Below are positions 7,010 to 12,951 of a DNA stretch of 13,511 nucleotides, piece by piece. Made by a program: the position numbers and the translations under genes. The DNA is taken from positions 1-13,511 of the forward strand of contig CAJBLW010000502.1 in NCBI GenBank assembly GCA_903953985.1, in the 5' to 3' direction. The first letter of the stretch is position 1; every line of letters starts with the position of its first letter. The notes under the pieces were generated by a model. The model had not been told where the DNA came from. It saw only the letters and a list, made by a program, of their open reading frames with translations, and searched no databases. The DNA is from an uncultured Burkholderiales bacterium. GTDB lineage: Bacteria > Pseudomonadota > Gammaproteobacteria > Burkholderiales > Burkholderiaceae_C.

Positions 7010-8170
7010 TCAAATGAACTTGACCGGCTGGTATTGCGGGTCGGTGTGCTCGCAAGCCTCTGCTTGCGCGCAGGGCATCTGGCACAGTTCGCGGTCGCCC
7101 ACCGGACAGGCGCGGTTGAAGGTGACAACGTGGTCCACTTCGGCCCGAATGCCGATCCATTCGCCGAGTTTGTGGTCGTGGTGGCTGGGCACATGGGCCA
7201 TCAACTGCTCGCCCGTGGCCAGGCGCAGGGTGTACAAAAACTCCGAGCCCCGAAAAGCCTTGCGGATGATCTGAGCTTTGACCGGGGCATCGTCGTCGTG
7301 CACGATGTCGTCGGCCCGCAGCAGCACATCGCACTGACCGCCATCAAAGGCGCAAGGCAAAGGGCATTCGGCCACATCGCGCAACTCACCCACCGGGGTA
7401 CTGACCAAGATGTGCCCGTCCACTTCGCGCAGAGTGGCAGGGGTGAACACGCCATGGCCAATGAAGTCGGCCACAAAGCGGGTGGCGGGGCGGTGATAAA
7501 GGCTGTAGGCATCGTCCCACTGGTGCAATTGGCCTTCGTTCATGACGCCAATCACATCGCCGATTGCAAAGGCTTCGAGCTGGTCGTGCGTGACCAGCAG
7601 CGCGGTGGCCTGGGCGGCTTTGAGGATGTTGCGCACCTCGTGGGCCAGGCGTTCGCGCAGGTCGATGTCCAGGTTGGAAAACGGCTCATCCAGCAGCAGC
7701 AGGTCCGGCTTGGGGGCCAAGGCGCGGGCCAAGGCCACGCGTTGCTGCTGACCGCCTGAGAGTTCGTGCGGGAAGCGTGTGTCTGAACCCGTTAGCCCCA
7801 CGAGTTCAAGTACTTCAGCCACCCGTTTTTGGCGCTCGGTTTTGGGCAAATGCGCCAGGCCAAAGCCCACGTTATGCCCCACGTCCATGTGCGGAAACAG
7901 CGCATAGTCCTGAAACACCATGCCAATTCGGCGGCGTTCGGCCGGTTCGGTGTGGCCCTTTTCGCTGACCACACGGTTCGACAGCAAAATTTGCCCTCCC
8001 GACACTGGCTCCAGTCCCGCTACCGCACGCAGTAAAGTGGTTTTGCCGCAGCCAGAAGGCCCGATCAGCACGCCAATATCGCCCGATCGCAGCCCAAGGT
8101 TCACCCCTCGCACGGCGGGCACGGTGCTGCCAGGGTATTGGATGTCGAGTTGGCGCAGTTCTAGAAACAT
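7010..8170 (-). CDS. fbpC: Iron(III)-type ABC transporter ATP-binding protein with cysteine-rich C-terminal tail (386 aa)
   Basis: This is the energy-coupling subunit of an importer of the ferric/thiamine/spermidine-like (FbpC/PotA) class, acting on the cytoplasmic side of the inner membrane. Walker A GPSGCGKTT is at 37-45, Q-loop Q87, signature LSGGQ 137-141, Walker B LLLLDEP 157-163 and H-loop H195. After residue 240 comes a TOBE-like regulatory region (LRADDIV around 284-290, VDHVVTFN around 345-352). The last 35 residues are unusual: Cys355, Cys363, Cys367 and Cys373 (C-x7-C-x3-C-x5-C), then a short tail. The ferric-iron assignment rests on similarity of both subunits to FbpC/FbpB. The substrate is not proven, and no binding protein is adjacent. 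It is divergent from the permease gene, with a -10 box seven bases before the ATG and no Shine-Dalgarno. Confidence 0.85.
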   Translation of the reverse strand: MFLELRQLDIQYPGSTVPAVRGVNLGLRSGDIGVLIGPSGCGKTTLLRAVAGLEPVSGGQILLSNRVVSEKGHTEPAERRRIGMVFQDYALFPHMDVGHNVGFGLAHLPKTERQKRVAEVLELVGLTGSDTRFPHELSGGQQQRVALARALAPKPDLLLLDEPFSNLDIDLRERLAHEVRNILKAAQATALLVTHDQLEAFAIGDVIGVMNEGQLHQWDDAYSLYHRPATRFVADFIGHGVFTPATLREVDGHILVSTPVGELRDVAECPLPCAFDGGQCDVLLRADDIVHDDDAPVKAQIIRKAFRGSEFLYTLRLATGEQLMAHVPSHHDHKLGEWIGIRAEVDHVVTFNRACPVGDRELCQMPCAQAEACEHTDPQYQPVKFI

Positions 8171-8176
8171 GCTTTG

Positions 8177-8210
8177 GATTGTAGGCAGGTTGTTTGGCGC
8201 TCCTACAATC
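8177..8210. promoter_or_regulatory. Mirror-image divergent promoter of the ABC transporter genes
   Basis: GATTGTAGG (8177-8185) and CCTACAATC (8202-8210) form a perfect 9-bp inverted repeat with a 16-base spacer. Each arm holds a -10 box TACAAT, one per strand, 7 bases before the ATPase ATG and 8 bases before the permease ATG. The opposite strand of each arm reads TTGTAG, which lies 19 bases from the other arm's -10 and could serve as a -35. Both genes could therefore be transcribed leaderless from one symmetric site. The symmetry would also suit a dimeric regulator. It does not look like a Fur box. Confidence 0.5.
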
Positions 8211-8217
8211 GATGGCT

Positions 8218-9849
8218 ATGCTGACCACCTTGGCCCGCCGTTTATCGGGCCTCCCCTCCTTGCTGTTTGCCTTGCTGGCGCTGGCTTTGGCCTTGCCGGT
8301 TTTGGCCGTGCTCGGCTCGTGGCTGCAGTGGAGTGGCGAGAGCGCCAGCATCTTGCGCGAAATGGCCGCCACCGTGCTGCCCGATTACGCGCTGACCACG
8401 TTGGGCCTGTGCCTGATGGTGGCGGTGGGTGTGACGGTGCTGGGCCTGGCCACAGCCGCCTTGGTCACCTTGTTTGATTTCCCGGGGCGCGGCGTTTTTG
8501 AGTGGCTGCTGCTTTTGCCGCTGGCCATGCCAGCCTATGTGGTGGCCTATGCCTACACCGACTTTTTGCAGTTCAGCGGGCCGCTGCAGGTGGCCTTGCG
8601 CGAGGCGCTGGGTTTGCAAGGCCGCTTGTGGCCCGATGTGCGCAGCGTCTGGGGTGCGGCGCTGGTGTTCACTTTGTCGCTTTACCCCTATGTTTATTTG
8701 CTGGCCCGCACCGCCTTGGTGGAGAGGGCTTCGGGTTTGATGGAAGCGGCCCGCTTGCTGGGCGCCCCTTTGTCCCGCCGCATCCGCGAGATCGCCCTGC
8801 CTTTGGCCCGCCCCGCTGTGGCTGCGGGCGTGGCTTTGGCTCTTATGGAAACCCTGGCCGACTTTGGCGTGTCCAGCTACTTCGGCATCCAGACTTTCAC
8901 GGCCGGAATTTACAAGGCATGGCTGTCAATGGACAACCGCATCGCCGCCGCGCAGCTGGCCACGGTGTTGCTTGCGGTGGTGGTGGTCTTGCTGCAACTG
9001 GAACAACGCGCCCAAAAGCGCATACGCTTCAACCAAGGGCGCGGATCGCGTCAGGGATCGGCGGAGGCGCAGCCGGTGCAGTTGCATGGCACGCGCCGAT
9101 GGCTGGCGTGGGGCGTGTGCAGCTTACCGGTGCTGCTGGGTTTTGTTCTGCCGGTGCTCATCATGCTGCGCGCTTTTTTGGGCGAGACCACCGCGCTGCC
9201 CTGGGAGCGTTTTGGCCAGTGGGCCTGGACCAGCTTGCGCTTGGGCGCGATCACCGCCGTGCTGGCCGTGGGCGTGGCGTTGGCGCTGGCCTTCAGCGTG
9301 CGCACGCGGGCCGACCGCATCAGCCAGGGCGCGATCCAGCTGGTGGGCTTGGGTTATGCCATTCCTGGTGCGGTGGTGGTGGTGGGCCTGCTGTTGCCGG
9401 TGGGTTGGATTCAACAAACCTGGCCCGCTTCGTCGGCAGGTGCCTGGATCACGGCCACGTCGCTCGGTCTGGTGTGGGCTTACCTGGTGCGCTTTTGTGC
9501 CGTGGCGCTGCAGTCGGTGCAAAGCGGTTATGCGCGCATTCCGGTCAGCCTGGACGACTCGGCCCGCATGTTGGGCGTGACCGGCTGGGGCCTGATGCGG
9601 CGGGTGCATGCGCCCCTGCTGCAGCGCACCACCATCGCTGCCGCCTTGCTGGTGTTTGTGGACGTGATGAAGGAGCTGCCCGCCACCATGGTGCTGCGCC
9701 CCTTCAACAGCGACACCTTGGCTGTGGTGGCCTACCAGCTGGCACGCGACGAGCGCCTGGGTGAAGCCGCACTGCCCTCGCTGGCACTGGTGCTGGTGGG
9801 CTTGATCCCGGTGATCTTGCTCAGCCGCACCCTCCGACAAAAGCACTGA
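8218..9849 (+). CDS. fbpB: Iron(III)-type ABC transporter permease, two fused membrane domains (543 aa)
   Basis: This is an inner-membrane channel subunit of the FbpB/AfuB type, with two binding-protein-dependent transport domains in one chain and about twelve hydrophobic segments. Each half ends in an EAA loop that docks the ATPase: EAARLLGAPLSRRIREIALP at about 176-195, and DSARMLGVTGWGLMRRVHAP near 447-466. A basic, soluble linker (about 262-295) divides the halves. The frame is open from a TTG at 8194, with ATGs at 8212 and 8218. I choose 8218 because TACAAT (8204-8209) lies eight bases before it, so the upstream starts would be untranscribed. No Shine-Dalgarno is seen. It partners the divergent ATPase. 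A strong terminator follows 105 bases after the stop. Confidence 0.87.
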   Translation: MLTTLARRLSGLPSLLFALLALALALPVLAVLGSWLQWSGESASILREMAATVLPDYALTTLGLCLMVAVGVTVLGLATAALVTLFDFPGRGVFEWLLLLPLAMPAYVVAYAYTDFLQFSGPLQVALREALGLQGRLWPDVRSVWGAALVFTLSLYPYVYLLARTALVERASGLMEAARLLGAPLSRRIREIALPLARPAVAAGVALALMETLADFGVSSYFGIQTFTAGIYKAWLSMDNRIAAAQLATVLLAVVVVLLQLEQRAQKRIRFNQGRGSRQGSAEAQPVQLHGTRRWLAWGVCSLPVLLGFVLPVLIMLRAFLGETTALPWERFGQWAWTSLRLGAITAVLAVGVALALAFSVRTRADRISQGAIQLVGLGYAIPGAVVVVGLLLPVGWIQQTWPASSAGAWITATSLGLVWAYLVRFCAVALQSVQSGYARIPVSLDDSARMLGVTGWGLMRRVHAPLLQRTTIAAALLVFVDVMKELPATMVLRPFNSDTLAVVAYQLARDERLGEAALPSLALVLVGLIPVILLSRTLRQKH

Positions 9850-10162
9850 GAAGCCTTCATGCCGTTTGAGCACCTGACTCAAGCGCAAACGCACGTTGAA
9901 GCTGCCAAAAAGGCAACGACCGTGGCCAAGTGATCGACGCTTAGTCGGTTAGCCAGCCGTCCGCCCCAAAAGGGCAGGCGGCTTTTTTTTCGCATACCCC
10001 TCGATTCGCCTCGCGCACGCCTCCAAGTTGCAGCGCACCACCACGGTGGCGGCAATGAATGTTGTTCTTGGCAACCTAAACGGACGAAGATCGCCAGTCG
10101 CTGTAGATCAATGGACAGAGCTTCTTCTATTCGGTTGGTAAAACCCAGCGTCCACTTGCGGA
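9850..10162. other. Gene-free stretch between permease and flavoprotein genes
   Basis: These 313 bases hold a strong plus-strand terminator (9955-9990) and a possible 24-codon reading frame starting at 9859, with a weak GAGAAG just before it. A minus-strand frame spans most of the stretch but resembles no family known to me and runs through the terminator, so I do not call it. I see nothing else from 9991 to 10162. Confidence 0.6.
9955..9990 (+). terminator. Rho-independent terminator after the permease gene
   Basis: The left arm 9955-9966 pairs with the right arm 9972-9983 over 12 positions, with one G-T wobble and one mismatch, around a five-base loop. An unbroken run of eight T (9983-9990) follows. 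It sits downstream of the permease stop and has a T-run only in the plus direction. Confidence 0.88.
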
Positions 10163-10789
10163 TCAAAGCGACTGCTGGTAACGCTGCACCATCTCGGCCT
10201 GCGATTCGATCTCAATCGTTTCGCCCTTGAACGCCTGAATCTGGTCACGCAGCATCTCACCCATGTTGGGCAGCTTGCTGCGCTCAGGGTGCCGTGATGC
10301 ATCCCACAGCTGCGAGCGCATGAAGGCTTTGGCGCAATGCAGATAGACCGACTCCACCGTCAAGCGGATCACCAACTTGGGTGTGCGCCGAGCGTCCACG
10401 CAGAGCGTCAAATCGGCCGGGTCGGTGCTCAAAACCGCTTGGCCGTTGATACGCAAAGTCTCGTCAAACCCCGGCACCATGAAGAGCAAACCCAAACGCC
10501 CGGTGCTGACAATGTTCTCCAGCGTGTCCAGTCGGTTGTTGCCCGGTGAGTCGGGCACCAAAAGCGTCTGCGCGTCCAGCACCTTGACGAAACCCGGCTC
10601 ACCCCCACGTGGCGAAGCGTCCATGCGCCCATCCGCATCGCTGCTGGCCAACACCAGAAAGGGCGATAGCGCGACGAAGCGAGTGGCATGCGTGTCCAGC
10701 GAAGGCATTTCTTTTTTGAGTGCGCGTTCACCTGCCGGACCATAAAGGGTGCGCAGGTTGGAGATGGTGGTGATGAGTGAGGTGGTCAT
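10163..10789 (-). CDS. Pyridoxamine 5'-phosphate oxidase-like FMN-binding protein (208 aa)
   Basis: This belongs to the flavin-binding split-barrel superfamily and most resembles the MSMEG_1061-type PPOX-like proteins. Recognisable parts are FVALSPFLVLASSDADGRMDASPRGG (about 38-63), LLVPDSPGNNRLDTLENI (about 76-93), GRLGLLFMVPGFDETLRINGQA (about 97-118) and KLVIRLTVESVYLHCAKAFMRSQLWD (about 138-163). The family binds FMN or F420-like cofactors and reduces or oxidises varied small molecules; the substrate is unknown. The length of 208 aa is usual. It stands alone, convergent with the permease gene, with its own promoter about 80 bases upstream. No signal peptide or membrane segment is seen. 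True PdxH activity is unlikely because PdxH-specific motifs are absent. Confidence 0.82.
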   Translation of the reverse strand: MTTSLITTISNLRTLYGPAGERALKKEMPSLDTHATRFVALSPFLVLASSDADGRMDASPRGGEPGFVKVLDAQTLLVPDSPGNNRLDTLENIVSTGRLGLLFMVPGFDETLRINGQAVLSTDPADLTLCVDARRTPKLVIRLTVESVYLHCAKAFMRSQLWDASRHPERSKLPNMGEMLRDQIQAFKGETIEIESQAEMVQRYQQSL

Positions 10790-10874
10790 GGCGGTTGTGC
10801 CCTGCTTTAGTACGGTGCGGGGTGACTGGCCGCCCTGTGCATCGGTCCGCCATGACCCCAGTGTTCATGGTCTA

Positions 10875-10903
10875 CTTATAGGGGCTCTGGCTTGTCCAAT
10901 CAA
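10875..10903 (-). promoter_or_regulatory. Sigma70-type promoter for the PPOX-like gene
   Basis: On the minus strand, TTGATT (10898-10903) and TATAAG (10875-10880) are separated by exactly 17 bases. A start site near 10868 gives a 5' leader of about 80 bases before the ATG at 10789. The remainder of the 10790-10951 gap shows no other feature. Confidence 0.55.
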
Positions 10904-10951
10904 ACGGGGCCAGCACCGCAGATGTTGGTCCAGTGATTTTAGGAAAACTCG

Positions 10952-11206
10952 TCAAGCAGCAGCTTTGACGGCAAGAGACAACTCGTAAAGACGAGCGGGT
11001 GAGAGTTCTAGTCCATTGGGCCAGCAAAGTGCGCCGGCATCGACAAAACACCTTGAGAAATAAGCCGGGTCACGCAAGGCTTCCAATAATGGACCGTGGC
11101 GGTCGGCCAAGTATTGGGCGCCATCAAAAATCCCCTGCGTTTGATCGCTGAATGTCAGTTCCAACTGATGGATTGCAATGGTCTCTACATCAAGCAACTT
11201 AATCAC
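10952..11206 (-). CDS. DUF2442 domain protein (84 aa)
   Basis: This is a small cytoplasmic protein recognised as DUF2442 by its pattern: IKLLDVETIAIHQLELTFSD at the start, then GIFDGAQYL, LLEALRDPAYFSRCFVDAGALCWPNGLELSPARLYEL in the middle and end. DUF2442 proteins are 80-90 aa, bind no known ligand, and often lie beside DUF4160. The start is a GTG at 11206, supported by a strong AAGGAG (11213-11218) six bases upstream. It overlaps the end of the DUF4160 gene by eight bases, so translation is probably coupled. It is the last gene of a minus-strand trio with a nucleotidyltransferase. A role as antitoxin or partner protein is inference from gene order only. Confidence 0.8.
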   Translation of the reverse strand: MIKLLDVETIAIHQLELTFSDQTQGIFDGAQYLADRHGPLLEALRDPAYFSRCFVDAGALCWPNGLELSPARLYELSLAVKAAA

Positions 11207-11465
11207 GGTCGGCTCCTTGTATCCGGTCTAGGGGTTCGAATTGTTGGGCTTTTTGCCAATTATTGAACAGTTCCGTCTGGTGAAGCAGGCACCAGTCTTT
11301 CACAATGCTGGCCACTTTTCGTGGAAGTTCGCCTTGGGAGACTAAGCCGGTTTCAATCGCTACCAAAGCTTCGAACCCTTGGTACTCCACATGAATATGC
11401 GGTGGCGGGTGATCGTCGTGCCACATGCGCACAATGATCCCGAAGAAGATGGCAATCGTTGGCAT
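11199..11465 (-). CDS. DUF4160 domain protein (88 aa)
   Basis: DUF4160 proteins start with MPTI, followed by a conserved HDDHPPPHIHVEYQ-like segment (here about residues 16-29) and a W-x-x-x-H-x-x-EL end (KDWCLLHQTELFNNW, about 56-70); all are present. Function is unproven. The cluster of His and acidic residues around 16-26 looks like a metal or catalytic site. It is usually paired with DUF2442, as here, and such pairs have the size and coupling of toxin-antitoxin genes, which is my inference. AGGAG (11474-11478) lies eight bases before the ATG. The gene begins 24 bases after the nucleotidyltransferase stop, so the three probably form one operon. Confidence 0.82.
   Translation of the reverse strand: MPTIAIFFGIIVRMWHDDHPPPHIHVEYQGFEALVAIETGLVSQGELPRKVASIVKDWCLLHQTELFNNWQKAQQFEPLDRIQGADRD
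11213..11218 (-). promoter_or_regulatory. Ribosome binding site that fixes the GTG start of the DUF2442 gene
   Basis: AAGGAG on the minus strand lies six bases before GTG 11206, inside the end of the DUF4160 gene. No ATG is available nearby in frame, so this site decides the start. Confidence 0.7.
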
Positions 11466-11489
11466 GGATCACACTCCTAAGCGCGAGAG

Positions 11490-11798
11490 TCACGCTGCAT
11501 AAATCGACTCGCGGTGCTGGTTGATGCTGGCCAGCACAAAGGGGTTGCGCACCGCACCAGGCTCGATCAGATCTACGCCCCGGCCCAGCAGTGTTTCCAA
11601 TTCTGACTTGATGCCAAAAAAGCGGTGTAAGTCTGCGGGTGCCTCGGGTGAAAACTCCACCAAAAAGTCGGCATCGCTGCGCTCGGCGTCAAAGTCATCG
11701 GCACGGGCGGCCGAGCCGAACACCTCCAGTCGGCGGATTTGGTATCGCTGACAGATGACCGAAATATCGGCGCGGTGTTGGGCAATGGCGGGGTGCAT
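11490..11798 (-). CDS. MntA-like minimal nucleotidyltransferase (102 aa)
   Basis: This is a member of the DNA polymerase beta-like nucleotidyltransferase superfamily. The GS motif is at 28-29 (VFGSAARADDF), DAD at 42-44 and the third acid in VDLIEP (D76), so the metal-binding triad is complete. Small proteins of this type serve as antitoxins (MntA) that AMPylate HEPN toxins (HepT); an adjacent HepT/DUF86 gene is the rule, but none is present on either side. Instead DUF4160 and DUF2442 genes follow on the same strand. The start at 11798 is backed by a -10 box six bases upstream. No Shine-Dalgarno is seen. The catalytic residues suggest an active enzyme; its target here is unknown. Confidence 0.87.
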   Translation of the reverse strand: MHPAIAQHRADISVICQRYQIRRLEVFGSAARADDFDAERSDADFLVEFSPEAPADLHRFFGIKSELETLLGRGVDLIEPGAVRNPFVLASINQHRESIYAA

Positions 11799-11804
11799 GG
11801 GGCG

Positions 11805-11834
11805 AGTTTAGCGAGGTTCTGCAGCTATGGGCAA
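11805..11834 (-). promoter_or_regulatory. Promoter for the nucleotidyltransferase-DUF4160-DUF2442 trio, likely leaderless
   Basis: On the minus strand TTGCCC (11829-11834) and TAAACT (11805-11810) are 18 bases apart. The -10 box ends six bases before the ATG at 11798, so transcription should begin at or next to the start codon. Nothing else was found in the 11799-11936 gap. Confidence 0.45.
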
Positions 11835-11936
11835 TTAGACCGATATCAAAACAAATCCATAACGAACCAGAAGTGGAGTATGGGTTGTGGGTTCATCGCT
11901 ATAGCCCTGCTGGAAGCCGCCAGAACAGCCGTTCCA

Positions 11937-12233
11937 TCAAGCCGCCCGCTTCACAGACAGCTTGACGGTGTAGCCCAGTTGCGCTGCCACATTGACCAGC
12001 GCGTCCAACGTGAATTTATGGGTGCGACCTTTCACCAAATCGTTCATGCGCGGTTGGCTGATGCCTGCGCGTTGTGCGGCCTCGGCTTGGGTGATGTCGA
12101 GTTTGAGGATGACCTTGCGGATGTGCGAGACCAAGTCGGCGCGCAGCAACAGGTTTTGCGCTTCAGGCTCGGCAAAGCCGAGATCGTGGAAGACGTTGTC
12201 GCTGCCAACGACCATGTTCAGTTTGTTGCTCAT
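11937..12233 (-). CDS. XRE-family HigA-type antitoxin / transcriptional regulator (98 aa)
   Basis: This is a DNA-binding antitoxin. The frame FHDLGFAEPEAQNLLLRADLV (around 15-35) leads into a helix-turn-helix at about 44-69 (LDITQAEAAQRAGISQPRMNDLVKG), then a short C-terminal part (THKFTLDALVNVAAQLGYTVKL). This layout is typical of antitoxins paired with HigB/Gp49-like toxins. The ATG overlaps the upstream toxin-like gene stop by ATGA, showing translational coupling. It probably represses its own operon. The frame is intact and all expected parts are present, unlike its toxin partner. Confidence in the family is high; the symbol is withheld because several HigA subfamilies exist. Confidence 0.87.
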   Translation of the reverse strand: MSNKLNMVVGSDNVFHDLGFAEPEAQNLLLRADLVSHIRKVILKLDITQAEAAQRAGISQPRMNDLVKGRTHKFTLDALVNVAAQLGYTVKLSVKRAA

Positions 12234-12418
12234 GACTGATTGCCTGCTCGCACCCGGATCTCGAAAACGCCAGCGCCCACGGTCGTCATGGGTTTGAAGT
12301 CGCTGGGCATCAAACCGTTTTGTATCTGCCGCAACTCCGTACCCACCATGGCCCGAGCTTCATCGGGAAATTTTCTGACCGCATTGAGACTGGTGCCTAG
12401 CCAATGGATGCGTTTCAT
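12230..12418 (-). pseudogene. HigB/Gp49-like toxin, C-terminally truncated (62 aa)
   Basis: MKRIHWLGTSLNAVRKFPDEAR, the IQNGLMPSDFKPMTTVGAGVFEIRVR region and the pairing with a HigA-type antitoxin identify the phage Gp49-like/RelE-superfamily toxin. Full members have about 100-120 residues; after EIRVR they continue with a strand of the F-R-V-I-Y/L type and a C-terminal AFxKKTQKT-like segment carrying key basic residues. Here the frame ends six residues after EIRVR (AGNQS then stop), directly overlapping the antitoxin start. About 40-50 codons appear to be missing without upsetting the ATGA junction. The missing part is not present in another frame, because the antitoxin gene begins there. 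The toxin is probably inactive. It could be a shorter natural variant, but I consider that less likely. Confidence 0.75.
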
Positions 12419-12630
12419 TTTATATCCGTTTTGATAATTATTGGCGATGCATTTATCTCAACAATAAACGATTGGCCAACTGCTGCGCAAGGCTCAAAAC
12501 CCCGACCCCGGCTCACTCAAAAACGCCAACTCCTCGGGCGTGGACTCGCTGCGCATATAGTCAGTAAGTAAGCAAAAAAGTTAAGTTGATCTAGAATGTG
12601 CAGAATTCTGCAATGTCATAGGAGCCGGTC
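12419..12630. other. Intergenic region between two divergent toxin-antitoxin operons
   Basis: The AT-rich left part (12431-12470) contains the 8-bp palindrome ATAATTAT (12434-12441) and TTGTTG/TAATTA-like promoter boxes directed at the HigB-like gene. TTATTG (12438-12443) and CAATAA (12462-12467) are inverted. The middle (12494-12556, minus) has a 20-codon frame that may be a gene relic. The right part holds the promoter and operator of the Phd/YefM gene, listed separately. Confidence 0.4.
12592..12612 (+). promoter_or_regulatory. -10 box and 14-bp palindromic operator of the Phd/YefM-ParE operon
   Basis: TAGAAT (12592-12597) is a good -10; the -35 is weak (TAAGCA, 17 bases upstream). It is followed at once by the perfect palindrome TGCAGAATTCTGCA (12599-12612), which covers the expected transcription start. 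Phd/YefM antitoxins repress their operons by binding palindromes in this position. AGGAG (12620-12624) then gives the ribosome binding site. Confidence 0.55.
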
Positions 12631-12951
12631 ATGGGTTTTTCTGCCAGCGACATCGTGCCGTTCACACAAGCACGCTCCCATCTGTCCGAGCTGGCCGATC
12701 AGGCCAAGGCTGGGGCAGAGAAGATCATCACCAAAAACGGCGAGAGCTACGTCGCGTTGATCGACTCTGACCGACTGGACTACTACCACCGCCTGGAGCG
12801 CGAACGCATTCACCTGCTGTTGATCGACGACGCCAAGCGTGGCCTGGCCGACATCACCGCAGGCCGCATGTTTGAAGCAGACGCTGCCCTTGCCCAGCTG
12901 CAACAGCAGCGCAAGACCGCCATCAAACTCCCTGCCAAGCAACGTGGCTGA
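12631..12951 (+). CDS. Phd/YefM family antitoxin (106 aa)
   Basis: This is a DNA-binding antitoxin. The N-terminal Phd/YefM fold is clear: IVPFTQARSHLSELADQAKAG (about 8-28), then EKIITKNGESYVALIDSDRLDYYHRL (about 30-55). The remaining 50 residues, charged and probably disordered when free, would wrap the toxin. At 106 aa it is longer than the usual 75-95. AGGAG lies six bases before the ATG. The last eight bases overlap the toxin gene, so the two are translated together. By analogy it neutralises the toxin and represses its own operon, with the toxin as co-repressor. Confidence in the family is high; whether the pair is functional is not shown. Confidence 0.88.
   Translation: MGFSASDIVPFTQARSHLSELADQAKAGAEKIITKNGESYVALIDSDRLDYYHRLERERIHLLLIDDAKRGLADITAGRMFEADAALAQLQQQRKTAIKLPAKQRG

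Noticed and set aside
8171..8217. Fur box at the ABC transporter promoter
   Set aside because: The inverted repeat does not resemble the GATAATGATAATCATTATC-type consensus; iron control cannot be claimed from sequence.
8502..9764. 420-codon plus-strand frame inside the permease gene
   Set aside because: It is an out-of-frame shadow rich in Gly/Ala/Arg; the permease frame carries the EAA motifs and membrane segments.
9879..10166. 95-codon minus-strand frame between the permease and flavoprotein genes
   Set aside because: It matches no family I recognise, runs through the strong plus-strand terminator and lacks a ribosome binding site.
10908..10932. Nine-pair hairpin between the DUF2442 and flavoprotein genes
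   Set aside because: It relies on two G-T wobbles that become mismatches in the minus-strand transcript, and no T-run follows.
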